DNA of 64,000 bases from Drosophila miranda (lineage: Eukaryota > Arthropoda > Insecta > Diptera > Drosophilidae). Position numbers and translations under genes: made by a program. Position 1 is the stretch's first letter. Each line of letters starts with the position of its first letter. The stretch spans positions 20,885,718 to 20,949,717 of the forward strand of contig NC_046673.1 of assembly GCF_003369915.1 (NCBI RefSeq), written 5' to 3'. Below are positions 27,001 through 36,015 of this stretch, piece after piece. The notes under the pieces are model-generated. The model was not told the origin of the DNA, made no database searches, and was given only the letters and a program-made list of their open reading frames with translations.

Positions 27001-29897
27001 CAACAAGAAGCTGGCCATCCACATCAACTCGCATGATGAGTTCGACTCGAACGATTACTCGTGCAAGGACTGCGGCAATGTCTACAGCGGCCGCAAGAGT
27101 CTATGGGTGAGTTTTGGCATCTGTTTGACACAACCATTCACCGATTATCGACTTATACTGATTGTTTGGGATGTGATCTCTCTCTCTACCCACTGCTCGT
27201 CGCGACAGGTTCATCGCTACAAAAAGCATCCGCAGGTGCCGAACCCAATCGAGTGCACGCTGTGCCGCAAGGTGTTCTTTGACCATCAGATGCTGGACAA
27301 TCATACGCCGACCTGCAACCGTAAGCCAATTACCGCCACGGGGGCGCATCAGCAGGAGCAGACAAATCAGACGCAGGGTCGGGCCGTATTCAGGCATAAG
27401 ACTGGCGACGATGACGACGAGGAAGAGCAGCACCACCACCAGCAGCAGCGTAACCATCAGGAGGATGCTGGCGATGGAGGAGCAGTAGCAGCAGCAGTAG
27501 CAGCTGCTGCTGCCGCTGCCACATCGAGTGGCACCATCAGCGGTGGCAGTACCAAAAAGATGCGCATACCGGATGTGGCCTGTACAATTTGCGGCGCCAG
27601 ATTCACTGATCAGGAGCACTTTAGCAAGCACATACAGAAGCATGAACAGGATCTATATGTGGATAATCCGCTGGCAGCGATGTTCGACGATGGGCCGGCG
27701 GATGCGGCCCAATTTAAGGTGGAGGGCCAGAACGAGAACGGGGAATACGCGTGCGATATGTGCACGAAGACATTCCCCCTGGTGATTGCACTCAAAGTGC
27801 ATCGCAAGTGGCATTTCAGAGGTGATAGCAAGCAGGTGAGCGTTTTTCGGCTTGTGCAGCGAGGAGAACGAAAAAGAACCAACCAAAGCGTGGATGATGC
27901 TGATGATGATGATGAGAGATGCCTCCGCACCAGTCGCAAAAAACACAATCAACATCTCTATCTCTTTACTTGATCAATCTATATTAATCTGTTTGTTTCT
28001 TCTCTCCTCTCTCCTTCTCCTCCTCCTCGTCCTCGTTCCCCAATCTTCCTTATAAATCCGAATGTAGAACCACATCGACAGCGAAACGACGAATATCAAC
28101 AACAACAACAACAACAATTCGGTGAACAACTCCACATCGATGCTACGGGAGCTGCATGCAGTGGGTCTGACGCCCAACCAACAACAGAAGCAGAACCAAC
28201 AGCAGAACTCCACGTCCACGCCGAACAACAACAGCAGCAACAACAACAACAACAACAACAACAACAGCAGCAGCAAGAGGAAATCAATGAAGCGTAAACG
28301 TGAATTGAAATGCGAATACTGCCCCTCGACATTCATCAGCAACAACAACCTGCGACGCCACATGTACGAACTGCATAAGCACGAGGTGAGTAGCCTGCCA
28401 GCACCGCCCGTGATTGTGGTAGATGACCCGCTCTGCTGTCGACGTTGTGGCAATATCAAATTCGAGACGAAAGAACTGTGGATCGAGCATAAGCTGGCCG
28501 ATGCGAAGGTGGTGCGACCATTTTGTCCCTTCCAATGGGGCTGTGACATGTGCGGCGAGTACTTGTCGCGCAAGGAGAAGCTCATGAATCACATCAATAA
28601 TCATTTGAAGGAGGATGTCATTGTGCCAGTGGCCACACAAGGGGCCATCGACAGAGAACGAGCATCGACGGCATCATCATCATCATCGGCATCGGCTTCG
28701 GCATCAGAGGCAACAACATCCAAAGCAAAGGCGTCGTCCGTACTGGCGGAGCAACCCGGTGCCACACTGCAGAAGAAAACGGAGGAAAATGGTGGACTGG
28801 ATGGAGCGGAGGCGGCGGTAAAGGCAGATGAAGATGATAGCGATATGGAGGATGCCGACAGTTCAGACGCTGATGAAGAAAGCTCTGGCACAGGGGATGA
28901 AGACGACGACAACGATGGCGACGACGACGATGACGACGATGACGATGAAGAAGATGAGGGCGAAGACGAGGAGGGTGTGCCCCCACCAACACCTGCCACA
29001 CAACTGTTGCCACAGCAGCAGCAACACAAACACAAAGCCAATATTGACAATGATGAAGATCTCGTCGAAGAAGTGATCAGCTCTGATGATGAAGAGCCTG
29101 AGGATGGAGGGGAAGGCGAGAGCGAAAGTCAAACAGAAAGCGAAGAGGACGATGACGAGGATGACGATGAAGACGATGACGACGAGGAAGAGGAACAGGG
29201 ACAGGAACAGGGCTCGCAGCCCCTGGTGAATGGCAAGTCGAAAGAGCATCAACAGCAAATCGAGGAGATATTGCCCAGCTCCGACGACGACGAAGTGCGG
29301 GATGGCAATTTAGATGGCCATCTGATGGCCATTGATGACATTATTGAAGAAGAATATGATGAAGACGATGATATGGAGGAGGTGGACGATGGTGCAGTCC
29401 ATCCAGATCCCGATGATGTTATCGAAGAGGTCGACGACGATGATGCGGATGAGGTGGATGAAGAGCACAATGTCGATGGGGGCGGCACATCCTCGGCCTC
29501 ATCGTCAGAGAGTGAATCAACATCCACGACCACATCCAATTCGCATTCAACTGGTGAGCGTCGTAAGAAGGCTGGCGACCAGTCGTCAAATCCCAGCTTT
29601 ATCTGTGATCTATGTCAACTTTGTTTCGATTCCCAGGAGCTTTTCCAGTCTCACATCAAAAGCCATTTCCTCAATGGTCCAAAAATCTCTGCGTCACAAG
29701 CAACAAGCAATGCAACAGCAACAGCAACGGCAACGGCAACGACGACGACGACGACTGTGTCGAGCAATTGTAACAACAATGCGTCGACCAAATCCTCGAA
29801 GCAGCCCTCCCCAGCCAACAACAACCGACAAAGAAGTTCCGCCGCAGAAATGGGGGCCAGCGGTAGCAGCAGCAACACCAACAGCAACAGAAATTAA
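16142..29897 (+). CDS. hang: hangover, large ZAD/C2H2 zinc-finger nuclear protein
   Basis: Seven coding exons fit with consistent phase: 16142-16432, 22187-22480, 23830-23973, 24052-25786, 25992-27106, 27209-27835 and 28068-29897, about 2011 residues. An Ala/Thr-rich N-terminus precedes a ZAD domain (about residues 60-128) whose zinc cysteines form CRLC and CHAC pairs, split between exons 1 and 2. More than a dozen C2H2 fingers follow from about residue 283, for example CRACSLQFSTRANARRHERN, CPICGQQYNNYNNVLRHMES and CRICQRRFSSKKSYRYHMLT. A very acidic Asp/Glu region lies at about 1640-1870, then a last finger near 1914 and a Ser/Asn-rich tail. The match to D. melanogaster hang, a stress and ethanol-tolerance gene with nucleic-acid-binding properties, is extensive. 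Homopolymer tracts (Gln, Ala, Asn, Asp) are longer than in that species as I recall it. Confidence 0.95.
16433..22186 (+). other. hang intron 1, 5.75 kb, rich in simple repeats
   Basis: Starts GTGAGTGG and ends TTACAG. It contains many microsatellites: poly(A) near 17057-17083, GTC/GTCGTC near 19612-19640, GCTGCT near 19730-19750, CA near 20730-20763, GT near 20976-21004, and tetranucleotide GGCT near 19180-19200. No nested gene is recognised. The long open frames seen on both strands here are by-products of repeats without stops. Confidence 0.7.
21640..21745. promoter_or_regulatory. Cluster of DRE-like words in hang intron 1
   Basis: Within about 100 bp there are GATACCGATAACC, GATATCGATAACC, GATGTCGATAGCC and CATATCGATATG. 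This density of CGAT(A) words is typical of DREF/BEAF-32 sites. It could mark an internal promoter or boundary for a shorter hang transcript; direct evidence is lacking. Confidence 0.35.
22481..23617 (+). other. In-frame open extension of hang exon 2 (possible retained intron or longer exon)
   Basis: The frame leaving hang exon 2 stays open for 379 codons past the GTGAGT donor at 22481, to a stop at 23615-23617. The translation is protein-like rather than random: Gln/His-rich tracts, then a basic block (KRRQRQAGRRPAPQPTG), PRVYLPLDIAVPPLPPLPAP, Ala runs and LPLDFSQSTSK. The latter resembles a CtBP-binding PxDLS motif with Phe replacing Leu. It would make a short ZAD-polyQ protein without zinc fingers. 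An alternative donor at TATAAT|GTAATT (about 23404) is also phase 0 with exon 3. Confidence 0.4.
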
Positions 29898-31220
29898 GTG
29901 GATTATCATAGGTACTCGTATTATCCCAGTCGTTTGTCCCCACAATCACCCACGTCAGAATTCACACTTGAAACAACTTGTACAAAGCCGGCCCAATTAT
30001 CGCTCATGCGCCAAAAGACCCTCCCTCCACTCTCCACCCTCAACCACCACCACCACCACCACCACACAAAACAACATAAAAAACCATGCAAAATGATCAT
30101 CAGAAAACGCATTCCATGCATTCAACAAGCAGCAGCATCAGCAGCCACAATATTTATGTATAGAGACAGTAGGAGATGGGGCGGGGAATGGGGGACTGCG
30201 TGCGTGTGTGCCACATATAGTAGTTTCTTCTTGCTTCTAGTCTTAAGGCATACCTTATACTATATATTATACATGCATATATCATCCGTAAACTTTATAA
30301 GATATATAAGATTTTTTTTACAATGTTAAACTAGTTTTTACGCACGCACGCACACACACAAACACAAGAAGAAAACATACACATACACAGACGAAAGAAG
30401 AATGATGTGAGCACTGGGCGGCATAGTTTAGGCTTTAGGTTTTTTGCTTAAATAACCTATATATATCAAATATATAGCGTACATTTATAAGCATCTATGT
30501 AGGAAGTACGTACGAACACACCTCAATTATTAAGCAAACGTTTATGACGTCACCAAAGGAACACACAAAACAAAACAAAACAAAACAGCATAAAAGCCCA
30601 CAAAAACAACAAAACACACACACACAAAACCATACGAAAAGGAATGGAAAAGATGAGAATATATGGATATAGTCGTCCCAGAGCTCAGTTAGATATAGTT
30701 TTAAAGATCATCAATTTCTAAGTATTTCGCACACACACACGAAATGGTTTAGAAAACCAAAAACTGTCTACTCGATATATACATATATATATATATATAT
30801 ATAATTAAAATTTTTTTTTCGGAATGGTCAAAATAGTGATTTACAGTACAGAAAACCGAGAGCATCACAACAGAAAAATACCCAAAAAAGAATTTACTTT
30901 GGGAATGTAATGTAATTTAATTTTTTTTTTTTTTTAGATCATATTTTGATGTCCCTTTTTTTATATTTTTTGTTTAAGAGCCTGCTGGGGCCATGAAACT
31001 CCTACCTGAAATATTTGTTTTAATCATTTAATTAGAATTTATTAGATCTAGAAGAGTAAGACAGTAAGAACATGCACAAAAATATATATCTATACAAATG
31101 CGAGAAATACATAATTTTATTTAGTTTTTTTTGTTTTTTTTTTTTGTTTTTATTTTCCAACAACTTTAAATGGCTTTCAATGGCTAGGAGAATTGAACAG
31201 ACATAAAATTCGATTTGATT
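29898..31220 (+). other. hang 3' UTR and adjoining intergenic DNA
   Basis: A-rich sequence on the + strand with simple repeats: (CCA)n near 30048-30064, (CA)n, and (TA)n at about 30779-30803. The coding-like signal stops at 29897. The true 3' end of the hang transcript was not determined. Confidence 0.5.
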
Positions 31221-31569
31221 CACTGATAAATCCCATGCAATGCCATAAAATACCTAAAATTTGATAACTTTCGAAACATATATAATAATGGTAGCTTCTT
31301 CAAGCCGTACTTCTTTATTCCAAACAGCTCAAACATTTGTCCCTTCAGCCTCAAACCCAAATGCAGCTCGAGTCCACCCATGACGCCTCTGATAGTACGG
31401 TTCTTCGAGTTTCGCTCCAACTGGAAAACGAGAATTGTGGGACAGTTCGTAGTATGAGTCAACCCTTGCCCCTCTGTGCCGTTGGTTGTTGCTGATTTCG
31501 TTACACACAAAAACACATCTAGTCAGACAGAATGGGTGATACTTCTGCGCGTTGGTCAAGCCGTGAGAG

Positions 31570-32200
31570 TCGAATCAGCCGCGGAGTTAATTATTGTGAA
31601 AATGGAACGCCGCTACATAATATGAGGCTCGCATTGCCAAGACGACAAAAATTGTGAGAAAGCGCAGCAATCCAGCTTTCAACATGAAGCGTCCATCAAC
31701 GAAACTGCTCAAGGTGTTGGAAATACAGAAGTTCTCGATTCTGAACGCAATCCATTATTGTCTCGCAATGGACATCGATGCTGGACACAGCGCGATCATT
31801 TGCAGAATAATAAGCTGTCTAGCCATTCGTTGAATGGCTCCATTCCCGTAAAGAATCGACAAGAATTGTAAACCCATTCAATTCTCAGCCCTATCGCAAG
31901 CGAATTTGCTTGCTTTCACTTGCTGCTGGAGATGTTGGCTTAAATCTTGTCGGTGATAATCATTTGTGGCTGCTTGACCTGCAGTGCAGTCCGCTGTTGG
32001 AAGGCCAGATCCTGGACCGCATCTATCGCGTGGGGCAGAAAAAGGATGTCAAGATATACAAGATGGTGTGCCTGCACACAGTCGAGCAGCGCATTTTGGC
32101 TTTGCAGCAACATAAATTGCAACTGGCCTGGCGTCTTAACAGGCTCCGGAGTGACAAAGTAGTCTCGCAATGGACATCGGAAGTATTCAAAACATGATTC
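31570..32200 (+). pseudogene. Broken copy of lodestar/TTF2-like SNF2 helicase C-terminal half; left arm of inverted repeat
   Basis: Family motifs of lodestar (transcription termination factor 2, a SNF2-type DNA-dependent ATPase that removes RNA polymerase II) are readable but in different frames. SNPAFNMKRPSTKLLKVLEI is near 31670-31730, VSQWTSML near 31765, SLNGSIPVKNRQ near 31832-31868 followed directly by a stop, then LLSLAAGDVGLNLVGDNHLW through DRIYRVGQKKDVKIYKMVCL (31910-32100). At least one frameshift and one stop break it. The extra VVSQWTS copy at 32155-32180 is out of normal order. No introns are apparent. It is non-functional as a helicase gene, but the sequence is well preserved and repeated in inverted form downstream. 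Confidence 0.8.
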
Positions 32201-32204
32201 ATTT

Positions 32205-32900
32205 TCACTGATGACAAGGAGAACAGTGTGTATACTTAAATCTAAAGCGAATCGGCGGCCGTCTCAAATTCCAAACAGACCCTTGACCCTCATCAATGGT
32301 TAGCTTTGAAGTAACTCCGGAGCCTGATAGGAAGCCATTGGCTAGCTCCAATTTATGTTGCTGCAAAGCCAAAATGCGCTGCTCGACTGTGTCCAGGCAC
32401 ACCATCTTATATATCTTGACATCCTTTTTCTGCCCCACGCGATAGATGCGGAGCAGGATCTGGCCTTCCAACAGCGGACTGCACTGCAGGTCAAGCAGCC
32501 ACAAATGATTATCACCGACCAGATTTAAGCCAACATCTCCAGCAGCAAGTGAAAGCAAGCAAATGCGCTTGCGATAGGGCTGAGAATTGAATGCGTTTAC
32601 AATTCTTGTCGATACTTTACGGGAATGGAGCCATTCAACGAATGGCTAGACAGATTATTATTTTGCAAATGATCGCGCTGTTTCCAGCATCGATGTCCAT
32701 TGCGAGACAATAATGGATTGCGTTCAGAATCGAGAACTTTTGTATTTCCAACACCTTGAGAAGTTTTGTTGATGGACGCTTCATGTTGAAAACTGGATTG
32801 CTGCGCATTCTTACAATTTTTGTCGTCTTGGCAATGCGAGCCTCATCCCATGGTTCAGCGGTCCATTGTCACAATAATCCACTCTGCGACTGCTTCGACT
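32205..32900 (-). pseudogene. Second, inverted copy of the lodestar-like fragment; right arm
   Basis: On the minus strand it repeats the left arm with only scattered substitutions over about 500 bp (32345-32846 against 31622-32122). The same internal breaks are present, including the stop after the PVKNRQ-type segment (read from GTAAAGTATCGACAAGAATT). It retains a longer 3' part, LANGFLSGSGVTSKLTIDEG, which matches the lodestar C-terminus (..KLTIDDLKGLF) and is replaced in the left arm. Sharing of the breaks shows that the fragment was already dead when it was duplicated. Confidence 0.8.
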
Positions 32901-32946
32901 TTTACGATTGAGTTCCATTGAGCACCGAAGTCCTTTATTGCCGAAA

Positions 32947-33226
32947 GCTTAATCCTCGATTAACACATGCCGAAGAGCTCGATATTGCTAAATCTCATAT
33001 AGAAGCAGCCAACATTGTGTGCAACACCCTCTCCTCGTGCGTGGAGCTGGGCAGTTTAATTAACTTTTTTGATATCTGTTTAATTGACGAGGCAACACAA
33101 TGCACCGAACCTTGGACCCTTCTGACGATGCGTTTCGGCAAATAATTGTTAATTTTTTCTTCATAACACTGCCAGGAAACGTTCCACCAAAAATATAATT
33201 TAAGAAACGTTATTTTTTGTTGGATT
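32947..33226 (+). pseudogene. Sen1/senataxin-like (SF1) helicase fragment; left arm of palindrome
   Basis: Encodes LNPRLTHAEELDIAKSHIEA, then ANIVCNTLSSCVELG and FFDICLIDEATQCTEPWTLL, ending MRFGK and a stop. The DEATQ block is helicase motif II of the Upf1/Sen1 superfamily 1 group, and the surrounding words fit insect senataxin (Setx), an RNA:DNA helicase of transcription termination and R-loop removal. Only about 75 codons are present, so it cannot be a working helicase. The sequence turns back on itself at about 33225. Confidence 0.65.
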
Positions 33227-33700
33227 CAACCAAAAATAAGGTTTATTAAATTATATTTTTGGTGGAACGTTTCCTTGCAGTGTTATGAAGAAAAAATTAA
33301 CAATTATTTGCCGAAACGCATCGGCAGCAGGGTCCAAGGTTCGGTGCATTGTGTTGCCTCGTCAATTAAACAGATATCAACAAAGTTAATTAAACTGCCC
33401 AGCTCCACGCACGAGGAGAGGGTGGTTCACACAATGTTGGCTGCTTCTATATGAGATTTAGCAATATCGATCTCTTCGGCATGTGTTAATCGAGGATTAA
33501 GCTGCTCCTCCAAGGCCTTCATCTGCTTCACCTTCTTCTGGTACATATCAAACGGCCGGGGGCCATTGTGCTTCTTTTTCTTCTTCATCAAGTTCACCTC
33601 CACTTTTAAGTCATTGTACCTCTGTTGGAGAGTCGCTCGCTTTTCGGTAAGCACTCGTTCCCTTTTGTGAGCCTTTGGGGGAACTTGCTGGATAATGGCT
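33226..33700 (-). pseudogene. Sen1/senataxin-like helicase fragment; right arm of palindrome plus unique extension
   Basis: The minus strand from about 33502 down to 33226 mirrors the left arm almost base for base. Upstream (33690-33502) it adds AIIQQVPPKAHKRERVLTEK, a Lys-rich run and PRPFDMYQKKVKQMKALEEQ, preceded by a TTTTTGCAG acceptor-like site, so it resembles an exon of the parent gene. A TGA interrupts it right after ANIV (TGC in the left arm). The motif II region shows LLPMRFG in place of LLTMRFG. Confidence 0.65.
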
Positions 33701-34650
33701 AATATAGCTGCAAAAACTTACACCGAATTACCCAATGCACAGAAGCACAGAATTAGAACACCAAACTCTTGTTTTTCTGGTCCACATGTAGATACATTTT
33801 ATTGTTGGTTCATTTTCCGCTCGTCTTCGTAGATGATATAGATCCAACTCTTTTTCTAAAGTCCAAAGCACCCCTTTTCGGCCCCAAAACGTTTGATTTA
33901 ATTATAGAAAAAAAGACTTTGTAAACGAATAACTGGCAGAACATCAACACGTATTTGACACACTTTTAATCCGGACCAGTTTGGTTGGGAACTTGCTGGC
34001 TAATGGCTAATACAGCTACAAAAACTTACACCGAATTACCCAATGCACAGAAGCACAGAATTAGAACACCAAACTCTTGTTTTTCTGGTCCACATGTAGA
34101 TACATTTTATTGTTGGTTCATTTTCCGCTCGTCCTCGTAGATGATATAGATCCAACTCTTTTTCTAAAGTCCAAAGCACCCCTTTTCGGCCCCAAAACGT
34201 TTGATTTAATTATAGAAAAAAAGACTTTGTAAACGAATAACAGACAGAACATCAACACGTATTCAACACACTTTTAATCCGGACCAGTTTGGTTGGGAAC
34301 TTGCTAGATAATGGCTAATATAGCTGCAAAAACTTACACCGAATTACCCAATGCACAGAAGCACAGAATTAGAACACCAAACTCTTGTTTTTCTGGTCCA
34401 CATGTAGATACATTTTATTGTTGGTTCATTTTCCGCTCGTCCTCGTAGATGATATACATCCAACTCTTTTTCTAAATTCCAAAGTCCAAAGCACCCCTTT
34501 TCGGCCCCAAAACTTTTGATTGATTATAGAAAGAAAAACTTTGTAAACGAATAACTGGCAGAACATCAACACGTATTCAACACACTTTTAATCCGGACCA
34601 GTTTGGTTGGGTGCTTGCTGGTTAATGGCTAATATAGCTGCAAAAACGGG
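33679..34650. repeat. Three full tandem copies (plus a partial) of a 308-bp unit
   Basis: Units start at GGGAACTTGCTGGATAATGG or variants near 33679, 33987, 34295 and 34609 (partial). Shared landmarks are ATTAGAACACCAAACTCTTG, TGGTCCACATGTAGATACAT and TTTTCGGCCCCAAAACG. The unit begins inside the senataxin-like fragment (AGCTATATTAGCCATTATCC on the minus strand), so the array arose by repeated duplication of DNA that flanks that exon. Copies differ by only a few percent. Confidence 0.92.
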
Positions 34651-34798
34651 ACGATTAGTACTATACAAAAAATTGAAAAACTTAAACATCCCTACACCGA
34701 ATTACAATCCTAATCGTTGCGGTTATGCAGCTGTTATGGCAGGCGATAAAATGGCTGCTACTAATTTCGTTGCACACAAAAACAGTGGGGCAGCATAG
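34625..34798 (+). CDS. Unidentified short open frame, 57 codons
   Basis: Reads MANIAAKTGRLVLYKKLKNL and ends KMAATNFVAHKNSGAA before TAG. The composition is protein-like, with NIPTPNYNPNRCGYAAVMAG in the middle, but I do not recognise a family. Its first codons come from the tandem repeat and the rest is absent from the three preceding units, which carry a shorter related sequence (TACACCGAATTACCC). It may be a relic of another captured gene or chance. No promoter or splice context is evident. Confidence 0.2.
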   Translation: MANIAAKTGRLVLYKKLKNLNIPTPNYNPNRCGYAAVMAGDKMAATNFVAHKNSGAA

Positions 34799-36015
34799 AA
34801 GCAATAGACAAGACAAAAATAATTCATATGTAATCTAACCTACAGAACAAATGACTAGAGTTTTGGCACACAAATCAAGTTTTTACCTTCCATTGATCAT
34901 CGCTGTGAAGCAAAATATATATATATATATATATATCGAATACAGACACACACCCAAATACTTGTGGGACATAGAATAACTTGAAATGCAGACAGACTTG
35001 CGGGTATAGTATAGGATCATGCATCTCTGGTGCATTTCAAGTATCGTTAGCCGTTTAATAATAAATATTGTACACGATTAAGAAGCATACTTACCATACA
35101 ATTTGCATTCCCCTGCACCACATACCACATACCGCATACAGCGCCCGCTGCCCCAAAATACATGCAAACATATATACGAATCACATACACAGAGACATTA
35201 TATGTAAAATTAGTTTGTAAGAAATTGACCTAAATACGATACTTATTCACGTACAAAAAAAAAATACAAATCAATTAAAACAAAAATGCAAAAAAGTTGA
35301 AAAACTGTCGTTTTGTCCTTCTGGAACGTTAAGGAACCGAAAAGAAGTAAATTAAAAAAGAAATATATATATAAAATACACATAAAAATCAATATACAAT
35401 CTGTAGTTTTTTGCTGAATTGGGCTTTCAGGATGGTAATCACAGGTGTATAATTTTGGACTCATTTGATAAGGCCCCTAGCTTATCTGAATACGGATAAC
35501 GCAACCACTCGATTCGATTCGACTCTTCCGCTCGGGTGAAGTAATGTCGTCAGAGCATGCATGGCCCCATTCATCCATAACGTATGCTGTGCGATTTACA
35601 TGATGGGTTTCCTTTTTCTTTTTTTTTTTTTATTACAGATCAGATCAAAGCACAAGCGACTAAGATAATACTTGGCAGTAACTTTCCAATGCGGTTTGGG
35701 GGGGTGAAAATATAGTAAAGTATATGAATTCGTTCGGTAGAAGACATTAACAAACATCACAAAAGCTCATACAGATAATAATACAATTAACAAATGGCCA
35801 GAGCCAATTCTTTGGATGGTGGCTTCATGCGCACACACAGAAAGGGTTGTTCAGTGGATAGCCGAATAAAACAGAAAAATAGAAGAAAAAAAAGAACAAG
35901 AGTCGCAAAGTACACAAATATAAATTGATAAATAGAAATGACTTTATGCTTATAAGGCTTAAGCAGATTGGTCTAAAGCTAAGTGAGGCAGCCGGAAATG
36001 ATGTCATCGATGCAT
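34799..36015. other. Intergenic region and CDC50-gene 3' UTR
   Basis: AT-rich, with a (TA)n run near 34915-34937. No coding sequence was found. The part nearest 36015 should be the 3' UTR of the minus-strand CDC50 gene. Confidence 0.5.

Noticed and set aside
28600-29540. Ser-rich and basic frames opposite the acidic region of hang
   Set aside because: Antisense translation of GAT/GAC/GAA repeats; no independent gene signals.
31220-31560. 98-codon minus-strand frame next to the lodestar-like arm
   Set aside because: Considered as another captured gene piece, but no family motif could be recognised and a second frame is equally open.
33679-34608. 308-bp array considered as a CRISPR-like or regulatory spacer array
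   Set aside because: Units are contiguous long direct repeats without unique spacers, in a eukaryotic genome; ordinary tandem duplication explains them.
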